DNA of 64,000 bases from Acidovorax sp. FHTAMBA (GTDB lineage Bacteria; Pseudomonadota; Gammaproteobacteria; Burkholderiales; Burkholderiaceae_C): the NCBI RefSeq assembly GCF_038958875.1, contig NZ_CP152407.1, forward strand, positions 1,619,501 through 1,683,500, written 5' to 3'. Below are positions 35,043 to 45,004 of this stretch, piece after piece. The notes beneath the pieces were generated by a model. That model was not told the DNA's origin and ran no database searches. It worked only from the letters and a program-made list of their open reading frames with translations. The position numbers were made by a program, and so were the translations under genes. Each line of letters opens with the position of its first letter. Position 1 is the first letter of the stretch.

Positions 35043-36296
35043 ATGGCTGAAATCAAGAACTATTCCCTGAACTTTGGTCCGCAGCATCCTGCCGCGCACG
35101 GTGTGCTGCGCCTGGTGCTGGAGCTCGATGGTGAAGTCGTGCAGCGTGCCGACCCGCACATCGGCCTGTTGCACCGCGCCACCGAAAAGCTGGCCGAGCA
35201 CAAGACCTACATCCAGTCGCTGCCGTACATGGATCGGCTGGACTACGTCTCGATGATGTGCAACGAGCACGCCTATTGCCTGGCCATCGAGAAGCTGCTG
35301 GGTCTGGAAGTGCCCTTGCGGGCGCAGTACATCCGTGTGATGTTCTCCGAGATCACACGGCTGCTCAACCACTTGATGTGGCTCGGTTCGCACGGCAACG
35401 ACTGCGGCAGCTCTACCATCCTGATCTACACCTTCCGCGAACGTGAAGACCTGTTTGACATGTATGAAGCCGTTTCCGGCGCGCGCATGCATGCGGCGTA
35501 CTTCCGGCCGGGCGGTGTGTACCGCGACCTGCCGGACAGCATGCCGCAGTACAAGGTCAGCAAGATCAAGAATGCTAAGGCCCTGGAGGCCATGAACCAG
35601 AATCGTCAGGGTTCGCTGCTCGATTTCATCGACGACTTCACCAAGCGTTTCCCTGGCTGCGTGGATGAATACGAGACTCTTCTGACCGACAACCGCATCT
35701 GGAAGCAGCGCACGGTGGGTATTGGTGTGGTGCCGCCCGAGCGCGCACTGAATCTGGGCATGACCGGCCCCATGATCCGTGGTTCCGGAATCGCCTGGGA
35801 CCTGCGCAAGACCCAGCCGTACGATGTGTACGACCGTGTGGACTTCGACGTGCCCGTCGGCAAGACTGGCGATTGCTATGACCGCTATCTGGTGCGTGTG
35901 CAGGAAATGCGCGAATCCAATCGCATCATCAAGCAGTGTGTGGACTGGCTCAAGGCCAATCCGGGTCCTGTCATTACTGACAATCACAAGGTGGCTGCGC
36001 CCGCTCGTGAATCCATGAAGTCCAACATGGAGGAGTTGATCCACCACTTTAAGCTTTTCACTGAAGGGTTTCACGTGCCCGAGGGTGAGGCCTATGCCGC
36101 AGTGGAGCACCCCAAGGGCGAGTTTGGCATCTACCTGGTGAGTGACGGTGCCAACAAGCCTTACCGCCTCAAGATCCGTGCGCCGGGTTTCGCGCACCTG
36201 GCCACGCTGGACGAAATGGCACGCGGCCACATGATTGCGGACGCCGTAGCCATCATTGGCACCATGGATATCGTGTTCGGAGAGATTGACCGATGA
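35043..36296 (+). CDS. nuoD: NADH-quinone oxidoreductase subunit D
   Basis: A 417-residue 49-kDa subunit forming the quinone-binding pocket with NuoB. It contains NFGPQHPAAHGVLRLVLELD at the N-terminus (the quinone headgroup His), HIGLLHRATEKL, and the C-terminal DIVFGEIDR. Its last bases overlap nuoE (ATGA). Confidence 0.98.
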   Translation: MAEIKNYSLNFGPQHPAAHGVLRLVLELDGEVVQRADPHIGLLHRATEKLAEHKTYIQSLPYMDRLDYVSMMCNEHAYCLAIEKLLGLEVPLRAQYIRVMFSEITRLLNHLMWLGSHGNDCGSSTILIYTFREREDLFDMYEAVSGARMHAAYFRPGGVYRDLPDSMPQYKVSKIKNAKALEAMNQNRQGSLLDFIDDFTKRFPGCVDEYETLLTDNRIWKQRTVGIGVVPPERALNLGMTGPMIRGSGIAWDLRKTQPYDVYDRVDFDVPVGKTGDCYDRYLVRVQEMRESNRIIKQCVDWLKANPGPVITDNHKVAAPARESMKSNMEELIHHFKLFTEGFHVPEGEAYAAVEHPKGEFGIYLVSDGANKPYRLKIRAPGFAHLATLDEMARGHMIADAVAIIGTMDIVFGEIDR

Positions 36297-36781
36297 TTAC
36301 CGAAGCGACCCGTGCGCGATTTGCGCGTGAAGTGGCCAAATACCCCGCCGAGCAAAAGCAGTCTGCCGTGATGGCCTGCCTGTCGATCGTGCAGCAGGAG
36401 CAGGGTTTTGTAAGTGCTGAGAGCGAAGCGGTGATTGCCGAGTATCTGGGCATGCCCCAGATTGCTGTGCACGAGGTCACGACGTTCTACAACATGTACA
36501 ACCAGCAGCCGGTGGGCAAGTACAAGCTCAACGTGTGTACGAATCTGCCATGCCAGTTGCGCGACGGGCAGAAGGCATTGCATCACCTGGAAAAGAAGCT
36601 GGGTGTGTCGATGGGTGAGACCACACCTGACGGCCTGTTCACCCTGCAGCAATGCGAATGCCTGGGGGCTTGTGCCGATGCGCCGGTGATGTTGGTGAAC
36701 GATCGCACGATGTGCAGCTTCATGGACAACGACAAGCTCGACCAGCTCGTTGATGGCCTGCGGGCGGCGGAGGGCCAGTGA
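36293..36781 (+). CDS. nuoE: NADH-quinone oxidoreductase subunit E
   Basis: A 162-residue 24-kDa subunit with the N1a [2Fe-2S] cluster. Its four cysteines are in VCTNLPCQLRD and CECLGACADAPV. With NuoF it makes the NADH-oxidising module at the tip of the peripheral arm. The start overlaps the nuoD stop, and the stop overlaps the nuoF start by one base. Confidence 0.97.
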   Translation: MITEATRARFAREVAKYPAEQKQSAVMACLSIVQQEQGFVSAESEAVIAEYLGMPQIAVHEVTTFYNMYNQQPVGKYKLNVCTNLPCQLRDGQKALHHLEKKLGVSMGETTPDGLFTLQQCECLGACADAPVMLVNDRTMCSFMDNDKLDQLVDGLRAAEGQ

Positions 36782-38136
36782 TGACCACGGCAACACAAAT
36801 ACTCTCCCAGTTCCAGGCTACAGGCGTCCAGACCTGCTTCCACGATCGCCATATCAATCCCCAGATCTATGCGAGCCTGAATGGGGGTAACTGGAGCATC
36901 AAGGATTACGAAGCGCGTGGTGGCTATCAGGCGCTGCGTCGCATCCTGGGTAAAGATGGTAGCGAGGGCCTGACGCAGGACCAGGTTATTGCCACAGTGA
37001 AGGAATCCGGCTTGCGTGGTCGGGGCGGTGCGGGCTTCCCCACGGGCCTGAAGTGGAGCTTCATGCCCCGCTCATTCCCCGGCCAGAAATATCTGGTGTG
37101 CAATTCCGACGAAGGCGAGCCGGGGACTTGCAAGGACCGCGACATCCTTCAGTTCAACCCGCACATCGTTATCGAAGGCATGATCATCGCTGCGTACGCG
37201 ATGGGCATCTCTGTGGGCTACAACTACATCCACGGCGAGATCTTCCAGACCTACGAACGTTTTGAGGCTGCACTGGAAGAAGCACGTGCTGCGGGCTATC
37301 TGGGCGACAACATCCTGGGTGGCAGCTTCAGCTTTCAGCTGCACGCAGCCCACGGTTTTGGTGCCTACATTTGCGGTGAAGAAACTGCATTGCTCGAATC
37401 GCTGGAAGGCAAAAAGGGGCAGCCCCGTTTCAAGCCGCCGTTTCCGGCCAGCTTTGGCCTGTATGGCAAGCCCACCACGATCAACAATACGGAAACCTTT
37501 GCGGCTGTGCCCTGGATCATCCGCAATGGCGGTGCAGCTTATCTGGAGTGCGGCAAGCCCAACAACGGCGGCACCAAGATTTTCTCGGTGTCTGGCGACG
37601 TCGAAAAGCCAGGCAACTATGAGGTGCCACTGGGTACCCCGTTTGCCAAGCTGCTGGAACTGGCAGGCGGCGTGCGCAAAGGCCGTCAGCTGAAGGCGGT
37701 GATCCCTGGTGGTTCGTCGGCCCCTGTCCTGCCGGCATCCATCATCATGGAATGCACGATGGACTATGACTCCATCGCCAAGGCCGGCTCCATGCTGGGC
37801 TCGGGCGCTGTCATCGTCATGGATGACTCCCGCAGCATGGTCGAGAGCCTGTTGCGCCTGTCGTATTTTTATTCGCACGAGTCGTGCGGCCAATGCACGC
37901 CTTGCCGCGAAGGCACGGGCTGGATGTGGCGCGTGATCGATCGGATCCAGCATGGCCACGGACGTGAGGGTGACCTGGATCTGCTCAACTCGGTGGCGGA
38001 CAACATCCAGGGCCGCACCATTTGTGCACTGGGTGATGCGGCCGCCATGCCCGTGCGCGCCATGATCAAACACTTCCGTCCCGAGTTTGAGGCACTGATC
38101 CGGAACAAGGCTCCACAAGCCGCGACCTCCGTCTGA
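36781..38136 (+). CDS. nuoF: NADH-quinone oxidoreductase subunit F
   Basis: A 451-residue 51-kDa subunit, the NADH and FMN site. Visible are the glycine-rich NADH loop GRGGAGFPTGLKW near residue 80, the FMN loop CNSDEGEPGTCKDRD, and the N3 [4Fe-4S] ligands in ESCGQCTPCREGT, with the fourth cysteine in TICALGD. Start ATG 36781 overlaps the nuoE TGA; a GTG one codon earlier is possible. Confidence 0.98.
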   Translation: MTTATQILSQFQATGVQTCFHDRHINPQIYASLNGGNWSIKDYEARGGYQALRRILGKDGSEGLTQDQVIATVKESGLRGRGGAGFPTGLKWSFMPRSFPGQKYLVCNSDEGEPGTCKDRDILQFNPHIVIEGMIIAAYAMGISVGYNYIHGEIFQTYERFEAALEEARAAGYLGDNILGGSFSFQLHAAHGFGAYICGEETALLESLEGKKGQPRFKPPFPASFGLYGKPTTINNTETFAAVPWIIRNGGAAYLECGKPNNGGTKIFSVSGDVEKPGNYEVPLGTPFAKLLELAGGVRKGRQLKAVIPGGSSAPVLPASIIMECTMDYDSIAKAGSMLGSGAVIVMDDSRSMVESLLRLSYFYSHESCGQCTPCREGTGWMWRVIDRIQHGHGREGDLDLLNSVADNIQGRTICALGDAAAMPVRAMIKHFRPEFEALIRNKAPQAATSV

Positions 38137-38150
38137 TCGCGAGAGAACAT

Positions 38151-40286
38151 ATGGTTGAAATTGAACTGGACGGTCAGAAAGTGGAAGTCGCCGAAGGCTG
38201 CATGGTGATGCATGCAGCCGAGAAGGCAGGCACTTACATTCCGCATTTCTGCTACCACAAGAAACTTTCGATCGCCGCCAATTGCCGCATGTGCCTGGTG
38301 GATGTTGAGAAAGCTCCTAAGCCCATGCCTGCCTGTGCCACGCCGGTCACGCAGGGAATGATCGTGCGCACCAAGAGCGACAAAGCCATCAAGGCGCAGC
38401 AGTCGGTCATGGAGTTTTTGCTCATCAACCACCCTCTGGATTGCCCTATCTGCGACCAGGGGGGCGAGTGCCAGCTGCAGGATCTGGCTGTGGGCTATGG
38501 GGGCTCTTCCTCGCGTTATGAGGAAGAAAAGCGCGTGGTGTTCCACAAGGACGTGGGCCCGCTGATCTCCATGGAGGAGATGAGCCGCTGCATCCACTGC
38601 ACCCGCTGCGTTCGCTTCGGCCAGGAAGTGGCGGGCGTGATGGAGCTCGGCATGATCCATCGTGGCGAGCATTCTGAAATCACCACGGTCACCGGCGACA
38701 CGGTGGACTCGGAGCTGTCGGGCAACATGATCGACATCTGCCCGGTCGGTGCGCTGACCAGCAAGCCTTTCCGCTACAGCGCCCGCACCTGGGAGCTGTC
38801 GCGCCGTCGCTCGGTAAGCCCACATGACTCCACCGGCGCCAACCTGATTGTTCAGGTCAAGAACCACAAGGTCATGCGTGTTGTGCCGTTCGAGAACGAG
38901 GCCGTCAATGAATGCTGGATTGCCGACCGCGACCGTTTTTCCTATGAGGCGCTCAGCAGCGACGAGCGCCTGACCCGGCCCATGCTCAAGCAGGGCGGGG
39001 CGTGGAAGGAAGTGGACTGGCAGACCGCGTTGGAGTATGTGGCCAACGGTCTCAAGAACATCAAGCATGACCATGGCGCGAGCAGTATTGGGGCATTGGT
39101 CAGTCCGCACAGCACGCTGGAGGAACTGTACCTGGCGGCAGCGCTGGTACGTGGCCTCGGCGGCGACAACATCGACTACCGCCTGCGCAATGCGGAGTTC
39201 GCGGCGCCGGAGGGAATCCGCTGGCTGGGTACGTCCATCGCTTCGCTGTCCACGCTGCAACGCGTGCTGGTGGTGGGCTCCAATCTGCGCAAAGACCATC
39301 CATTGTTTGCCCAGCGCATCCGTCAGGCTGCCCGCCATGGCTGCCAGGTAAGCGCCATCGCATCGGTGACTCACGATTGGGCCATGCCCGTTCAATCTTT
39401 CGTGGCGCAAGGCGCTGCGCAATGGGTGCAAATCTTGGGTGGCATTGCGTCCGCCGTGGCCCAGGAGAAAGGCGTTGCCGCACCTCAAGGCGCGGCTGCT
39501 GCCAGCGATGCAACCCAGGCCATCGCCCGCTCCCTGCTCGGTGGTGAGCGCAAGGCTGTGCTGCTGGGCAATGCCGCTGCACACCATGCGCAAGCCAGTC
39601 AGCTGCTGGCACTTGCCAACTGGATTGCTGAGAACACCGGCGCGAGCGTGGGTTACCTCACGGAAGCTGCCAACACGGTGGGTGCGCAGTTTGTAGGTGC
39701 CCATCCCGTCGGCGGTGGTCTGAATGCGGCTCAAATGCTCTCCGGTGGTTTGAAGGCCGCGGTGCTGCTCAACACCGAGCCAGTTCATGATTCGGCTGCG
39801 GGCGCGAAGGCTGCAACCGCCCTGGCTGGTGCAGAGATGGTGGTCACGTTGAGCCCCTTCAAGGCCAACATGGAGTTCAGTGACGTTCTGTTGCCAATTG
39901 CCCCGTTCACGGAAACCTCCGGCAGCTTTGTCAACGCCGAAGGCCGACTGCAAAGTTTCCACGCCGTGGTACGTCCTCTGGGTGACACCCGTCCTGCATG
40001 GAAGGTTCTGCGTGTTCTGGCCAATCTGCTGGATGTGCCGGGCTTTGACTTTGAAACCTCGCAGGATGTGCTGGCCCGTGCCACAAATGCTCCTGCAGGC
40101 ACGATCACGCAGCTGTCGGCTGACCAGCTGTCCAATGTGGTGAAGGCGGTCTCCACCACCGGAGCCGCAGCGGTTGGCGAGCCGGTGGTCGCATCCATCT
40201 ATCAACTGGACAGCCTGGTGCGCCGTTCCGCGTCCTTGCAGCTCACTGCTGACGCCCGCAGCGCTCGTGAAGGAGTGGCCGCATGA
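38151..40286 (+). CDS. nuoG: NADH-quinone oxidoreductase subunit G
   Basis: A 711-residue 75-kDa subunit. The N-terminal ferredoxin part holds the N1b ligands (HFCYHKK, NCRMCLVD, PACATP), the N5 set with its histidine ligand region (HPLDCPICDQGGECQLQD), and N4 (CIHCTRCVRFGQE with ICPVGAL). The rest is a molybdopterin-oxidoreductase-like fold without cofactor residues, and is poorly conserved between species. Its stop overlaps nuoH by 4 bp. Confidence 0.97.
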   Translation: MVEIELDGQKVEVAEGCMVMHAAEKAGTYIPHFCYHKKLSIAANCRMCLVDVEKAPKPMPACATPVTQGMIVRTKSDKAIKAQQSVMEFLLINHPLDCPICDQGGECQLQDLAVGYGGSSSRYEEEKRVVFHKDVGPLISMEEMSRCIHCTRCVRFGQEVAGVMELGMIHRGEHSEITTVTGDTVDSELSGNMIDICPVGALTSKPFRYSARTWELSRRRSVSPHDSTGANLIVQVKNHKVMRVVPFENEAVNECWIADRDRFSYEALSSDERLTRPMLKQGGAWKEVDWQTALEYVANGLKNIKHDHGASSIGALVSPHSTLEELYLAAALVRGLGGDNIDYRLRNAEFAAPEGIRWLGTSIASLSTLQRVLVVGSNLRKDHPLFAQRIRQAARHGCQVSAIASVTHDWAMPVQSFVAQGAAQWVQILGGIASAVAQEKGVAAPQGAAAASDATQAIARSLLGGERKAVLLGNAAAHHAQASQLLALANWIAENTGASVGYLTEAANTVGAQFVGAHPVGGGLNAAQMLSGGLKAAVLLNTEPVHDSAAGAKAATALAGAEMVVTLSPFKANMEFSDVLLPIAPFTETSGSFVNAEGRLQSFHAVVRPLGDTRPAWKVLRVLANLLDVPGFDFETSQDVLARATNAPAGTITQLSADQLSNVVKAVSTTGAAAVGEPVVASIYQLDSLVRRSASLQLTADARSAREGVAA

Positions 40287-41365
40287 TCGACGCGATTTAC
40301 AACGCAGGCCTGAACCTGCTTTCCTTTGGCTGGTGGACTGGCGTGGTGTGGCCGGTACTCTGGATTCTCATCAAGATCGTGTGTATTCTGGCGCCGCTGA
40401 TGGGTGCGGTGGCCTATCTCACGCTTTGGGAACGCAAGCTCCTGGGCTTCATGCAGGTTCGCCACGGCCCCAATCGCGTGGGCCCCTTGGGATTGCTGCA
40501 GCCTATTGCCGATGCGCTGAAATTGCTGACAAAGGAAATCATCCAGCCCACGGCCGCCAGCAAAGGGCTGTTTGTGCTGGGCCCTGTCATGGCTATCATG
40601 CCGGCGCTGGCTGCCTGGGTGGCGATCCCGTTCGGCCCGGACGTCGCGCTGGCAAACGTCAACGCAGGCTTGCTGCTGGTGATGGCCATCACCTCGATCG
40701 AGGTGTACGGTGTGATCATTGCGGGCTGGGCCTCGAACTCCAAATATGCGTTCCTGGGTGCCCTGCGAGCTTCCGCTCAGATGGTGAGTTACGAAATTGC
40801 CATGGGTTTCTGTTTCCTGGTCGTGATCATGGTCTCCGGCAGCATGAATCTCACCGAGATCGTGATGGGGCAGGGTCGTGGCATGGCTGCAGACAAAGGC
40901 CTGACTTTCCTGTCCTGGAACTGGCTCCCGTTGTTGCCCATCTTTCTGGTCTACCTGATTTCGGGTGTGGCAGAAACCAACCGCCATCCCTTTGACGTGG
41001 TGGAAGGTGAGGCAGAAATTGTGGCCGGGCACATGGTGGAGTATTCCGGCATGGGCTTTGCGATCTTCTTCCTGGCCGAGTACGCCAGCATGTGGCTTGT
41101 TTCGATACTGGCTGCACTGATGTTTCTCGGCGGCTGGTTGCCCCCCATCGACAGCGCGCTGTTCAACTGGATTCCAGGGTGGATCTGGTTGGGGATCAAG
41201 ACCTTCCTAGTGGTCTCGATGTTCATCTGGATCCGGGCTACCTTCCCGCGGTTCCGCTATGACCAGATCATGCGTCTGGGCTGGAAGATCTTTATTCCAG
41301 TCACGCTGGTGTATTTGTTGTTTGTCGGCGGGTGGTTGCTCTCGCCTTGGAATATCTGGAAATAA
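40283..41365 (+). CDS. nuoH: NADH-quinone oxidoreductase subunit H
   Basis: A 360-residue membrane subunit with eight or more hydrophobic helices, linking the quinone pocket to the proton-pumping arm. Family motifs are ERKLLGFMQVRHGPNRVGP near residue 50, GWASNSKYAFLGALRASAQ and AETNRHPFDVVEGEAE with its conserved acidic residues. The start overlaps nuoG (ATGA). Confidence 0.98.
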   Translation: MIDAIYNAGLNLLSFGWWTGVVWPVLWILIKIVCILAPLMGAVAYLTLWERKLLGFMQVRHGPNRVGPLGLLQPIADALKLLTKEIIQPTAASKGLFVLGPVMAIMPALAAWVAIPFGPDVALANVNAGLLLVMAITSIEVYGVIIAGWASNSKYAFLGALRASAQMVSYEIAMGFCFLVVIMVSGSMNLTEIVMGQGRGMAADKGLTFLSWNWLPLLPIFLVYLISGVAETNRHPFDVVEGEAEIVAGHMVEYSGMGFAIFFLAEYASMWLVSILAALMFLGGWLPPIDSALFNWIPGWIWLGIKTFLVVSMFIWIRATFPRFRYDQIMRLGWKIFIPVTLVYLLFVGGWLLSPWNIWK

Positions 41366-41377
41366 GCGGGGACACAA

Positions 41378-41890
41378 ATGACTGCTGTTGCTGCTGCTGC
41401 ACCTTTTTCGATCAAGGATTTCTTCAAGAGCTTCATGCTCGTGGAGTTACTCAAGGGCATGGCCCTTACGGGTCGCTACGCTTTTCGCCGCAAGGTGACC
41501 GTCCAGTTCCCGGAAGAGAAGACGCCCTTGTCTCCCCGTTTCCGTGGCCTGCACGCGTTGCGCCGTTATGACAACGGTGAAGAGCGGTGCATTGCCTGCA
41601 AACTTTGCGAGGCTGTGTGCCCGGCGATGGCCATCACCATTGAGTCGGATGTACGTTCAGATGGATCGCGCCGTACCACACGCTACGACATCGACCTGAC
41701 CAAGTGCATTTTTTGCGGTTTCTGCGAGGAGAGCTGCCCGGTGGATTCGATTGTGGAGACCCATATCTTCGAATACCACGGCGAAAAGCGCGGCGATCTG
41801 TATTTCACGAAGGACATGCTCCTGGCCGTAGGCGACCGGTACGAAGGTGAAATTGCGGCAGCCAAGGCTGCGGACGCCAAGTACCGCTAA
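41378..41890 (+). CDS. nuoI: NADH-quinone oxidoreductase subunit I
   Basis: A 170-residue ferredoxin-like subunit with clusters N6a and N6b. The two cysteine sets CIACKLCEAVCPAMAI and CIFCGFCEESCPVDSI are complete. An amphipathic N-terminus attaches it to the membrane arm near NuoB. 12 nt after nuoH. Confidence 0.98.
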   Translation: MTAVAAAAPFSIKDFFKSFMLVELLKGMALTGRYAFRRKVTVQFPEEKTPLSPRFRGLHALRRYDNGEERCIACKLCEAVCPAMAITIESDVRSDGSRRTTRYDIDLTKCIFCGFCEESCPVDSIVETHIFEYHGEKRGDLYFTKDMLLAVGDRYEGEIAAAKAADAKYR

Positions 41891-41941
41891 GCGGTGCCCG
41901 GTGCAGCCTGTTTTGCCAGACTTTCTATAAAGACCCGATTC

Positions 41942-42610
41942 ATGGACGCCAAGACTGGTTTCTTCTACCTCTTCTCGGTCGTGCTGCTGTTTGCGGCCTT
42001 CCGGGTGATCACCGCGCGCAATCCGGTGCACGCTGTGCTCTATCTCATTCTCGCGTTTTCGCAAGCTTCGGCCGTATGGCTGTTGCTCAAAGCCGAGTTT
42101 TTGGCCATTGCCCTGGTGCTTGTGTACCTGGGCGCGGTGATGGTGCTGTTCCTGTTCGTCGTGATGATGCTGGACATCCATGTGGACACGGTGCGCAAGG
42201 GTTTCTGGAAGCATTTTCCCCTGGCAGCCACAGTGGGCGCGCTGATTGCCCTGGAAATGGCTGCGGTGCTGATGGGTGGTTTTCGGGGCATGGACGAACC
42301 AAAGGCGGTCGCAACGATGGTGAACGCCGCAGGACAAGTGGTTCCCTATTCGAACACGAAGGCGCTGGGCATCCTGCTGTACACCGAGTATCTCTACCCC
42401 GTTGAAATTGCGGCGGTGATCCTGCTGGTGGCGATGATTGCAGCCATTGCGTTGACTCTTCGTCAGCGCAAGGACAGCAAGGCCATCAACCCCGCTGCGC
42501 AGATCCGCGTCCGTGCTGCGGACCGGCTGGAAGTGGTGAAGGTCGCCGTTACGCAAAAGCCGGTGGACGAAGCGCCGACCGCGCCTGCCGCTGAGGAGAA
42601 AAAAGCATGA
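41942..42610 (+). CDS. nuoJ: NADH-quinone oxidoreductase subunit J
   Basis: A 222-residue membrane subunit with five helices. The pi-bulge helix region LVYLGAVMVLFLFVVMMLDI is recognisable near residue 65. Start MDAKTGFFYL is chosen over upstream in-frame codons because it begins the first helix. The last 4 bp overlap nuoK. The C-terminal tail is charged and Ala/Pro-rich. Confidence 0.96.
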   Translation: MDAKTGFFYLFSVVLLFAAFRVITARNPVHAVLYLILAFSQASAVWLLLKAEFLAIALVLVYLGAVMVLFLFVVMMLDIHVDTVRKGFWKHFPLAATVGALIALEMAAVLMGGFRGMDEPKAVATMVNAAGQVVPYSNTKALGILLYTEYLYPVEIAAVILLVAMIAAIALTLRQRKDSKAINPAAQIRVRAADRLEVVKVAVTQKPVDEAPTAPAAEEKKA

Positions 42611-42915
42611 CGCTGACGCTGGGACACTTTCTCTCGCTGGGTGCGATGCTGTTCGCGCTGGCGGTGATCGGGATTTTCCTGAACCGCAAGAACCTGATCG
42701 TGCTGCTGATGGCCATCGAATTGATGCTTTTGGCCGTGAACATGAACTTCGTCGCCTTTTCGCACTATCTGGGCGATATGCACGGCCAGGTGTTCGTGTT
42801 CTTCATCCTGACCGTGGCGGCAGCCGAGTCGGCCATTGGCCTGGCCATTCTGGTACTGCTGTTCCGCAACAAGTCCAGCATCAACGCGGAAGACCTCAAC
42901 ACCCTCAAGGGTTGA
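42607..42915 (+). CDS. nuoK: NADH-quinone oxidoreductase subunit K
   Basis: A 102-residue membrane subunit with three helices. The conserved membrane glutamates lie in LMAIELMLLAVN and the AAESAIGLA segment, both part of the proton path. It begins inside the nuoJ stop (ATGA). Confidence 0.97.
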   Translation: MTLTLGHFLSLGAMLFALAVIGIFLNRKNLIVLLMAIELMLLAVNMNFVAFSHYLGDMHGQVFVFFILTVAAAESAIGLAILVLLFRNKSSINAEDLNTLKG

Positions 42916-42946
42916 TGGTGTCCCCGTATTCCCAAGGTTCTCAAGA

Positions 42947-44992
42947 ATGAGTCAAACCCTCTCTGCTTCAACGCTCCTGGCCGTGCCGCTGGCACCGCTT
43001 GCGGGCGCTTTGCTGGCCGGCATCTTTGGTACGACCTTTGGTGGTAACTGGATTGGCCGCCGCCTGAGCCATACCCTGACGATTCTGGGCGTGTTTGTGG
43101 CATTCGTGCTGTCGGCGATGACGCTCAAGAGCGTTGCGGTCGATGGTGCCCGGTTCAACGAGACGCTTTACACCTGGATGGTCGTAGGTGGTCTCAAGAT
43201 GGAAGTTGGTTTCCTGGTGGACAGCCTCACGGCCATGATGATGGTTGTGGTGACTTTCGTGTCCCTCATGGTGCATATCTACACCATTGGCTACATGGAA
43301 GAGGATGACGGCTATAACCGTTTCTTTGCCTACATCTCGTTGTTCACGTTCTCGATGCTCATGCTGGTCATGAGCAATAACCTGCTGCAGCTGTTCTTCG
43401 GTTGGGAAGCCGTGGGCTTGGTTTCGTACCTGCTGATTGGCTTCTGGTTCAACAAGCCGTCGGCCATCTTCGCCAACATGAAGGCGTTCCTGGTCAACCG
43501 GGTGGGGGACTTCGGTTTTATCCTGGGCATTGGCCTGATTGCCGCCTACGCTGGCACGCTCAACTACGGCGAAGTGTTTGCAAAGACAGGTGAGCTGGGT
43601 GGTCTGGCTTTCCCTGGCACTGACTGGATGCTGATCACCGTCATCTGCATTTGCCTTTTCATCGGTGCCATGGGCAAGTCGGCTCAGTTCCCGTTGCACG
43701 TGTGGTTGCCCGATTCGATGGAAGGTCCCACCCCCATTTCGGCGCTGATCCACGCGGCCACCATGGTGACGGCGGGCATCTTCATGGTGGCACGCATGTC
43801 GCCACTGTTTGAACTGTCTGATACAGCGTTGAACTTCATTCTTGTGATCGGTGCCATCACGGCGCTGTTCATGGGTTTCCTGGGCATCATCCAGAACGAC
43901 ATCAAACGCGTGGTGGCCTATTCCACGCTCTCGCAGCTGGGCTACATGACCGTGGCGCTGGGGGCTTCGGCGTACTCGGTGGCCGTGTTCCACCTGATGA
44001 CCCACGCGTTCTTCAAGGCGCTGCTGTTTCTCGGGGCCGGCTCGGTCATCATGGGCATGCACCATAACCAGGACATCCGCTGGATGGGTGGCGTGCGCAA
44101 GTACATGCCCATCACCTGGATCACCTCGCTGCTGGGCTCGCTGGCATTGATCGGAACACCGCTGTTCTCGGGTTTCTACTCCAAGGACAGCATCATCGAG
44201 GCAGTGCATTTCAGCCAGCTGCCCGCGGCCGGGTTTGCGCACTTCGCGGTGCTGGCGGGCGTTTTCATCACGGCGTTCTACTCGTTCCGCATGTACTTCC
44301 TGGTCTTCCATGGCAAGGAGCGCTACGACCAGAACCCGGATGCGCACCACCACGACCATCATGGTCATGACGATCACCACGGGCATGATGCCAAGCCGCA
44401 TGAATCCCCCTGGGTGGTGACGGTGCCGCTGGTGCTTTTGGCCATACCGTCGGTAGTCGTGGGCTTCATGTTCATCCAGCCCATGCTGTTTGGCGACTTT
44501 TTCAAGGACGTCATTTTTGTCGACGCAGCCAAGCACCCGGCCATGGCGAAGCTGGCAGAAATCTTCCACGGTCCGGTGGGCATGGCACTGCATGGGCTGC
44601 AAACGGCGCCGTTCTGGCTCGCACTGGCAGGTGTGGCAGCCTCGTACTACATGTACATGGTGAATCCTGCGTTGCCGGCCGCGATCAAGGCACGCGTTCA
44701 GCCGTTGTATACGCTGCTGGAGAACAAGTACTACATGGACTGGATCAACGAGAACGTCCTTGCCCGTGGGGCACGCATGCTGGGTGTGGGCCTCTGGAAG
44801 GTCGGCGACCAGGCCATCATCGACGGCGCTCTCGTGAACGGCTCTTGGAAGTTGGTGCGTGGGGTTTCCGGCATCGTGCGCTGGATGCAGTCGGGTTTTA
44901 TCTTTCACTACGCGCTGGTGATGATCCTGGGTGTCTTCGCTCTGATGACCTGGTTTGTCTGGGGCGATGCTCTCCTGCAGCTCATCAAATAA
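42947..44992 (+). CDS. nuoL: NADH-quinone oxidoreductase subunit L
   Basis: A 681-residue antiporter-like subunit at the distal end of the membrane arm, ending in the long lateral helix. The start MSQTLSASTL is 31 nt after nuoK. Typical stretches include GWEAVGLVSYLLIGFW, GKSAQFPLHVWLPDSMEGPT (with the conserved lysine and proline) and IHAATMVTAGIFM. A His-rich loop at about residues 467-483 (HHHDHHGHDDHHGHD) lies between helices and could bind metal; it is not part of the proton path. Confidence 0.97.
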   Translation: MSQTLSASTLLAVPLAPLAGALLAGIFGTTFGGNWIGRRLSHTLTILGVFVAFVLSAMTLKSVAVDGARFNETLYTWMVVGGLKMEVGFLVDSLTAMMMVVVTFVSLMVHIYTIGYMEEDDGYNRFFAYISLFTFSMLMLVMSNNLLQLFFGWEAVGLVSYLLIGFWFNKPSAIFANMKAFLVNRVGDFGFILGIGLIAAYAGTLNYGEVFAKTGELGGLAFPGTDWMLITVICICLFIGAMGKSAQFPLHVWLPDSMEGPTPISALIHAATMVTAGIFMVARMSPLFELSDTALNFILVIGAITALFMGFLGIIQNDIKRVVAYSTLSQLGYMTVALGASAYSVAVFHLMTHAFFKALLFLGAGSVIMGMHHNQDIRWMGGVRKYMPITWITSLLGSLALIGTPLFSGFYSKDSIIEAVHFSQLPAAGFAHFAVLAGVFITAFYSFRMYFLVFHGKERYDQNPDAHHHDHHGHDDHHGHDAKPHESPWVVTVPLVLLAIPSVVVGFMFIQPMLFGDFFKDVIFVDAAKHPAMAKLAEIFHGPVGMALHGLQTAPFWLALAGVAASYYMYMVNPALPAAIKARVQPLYTLLENKYYMDWINENVLARGARMLGVGLWKVGDQAIIDGALVNGSWKLVRGVSGIVRWMQSGFIFHYALVMILGVFALMTWFVWGDALLQLIK

Positions 44993-45004
44993 GGAAAACA
45001 ACAA

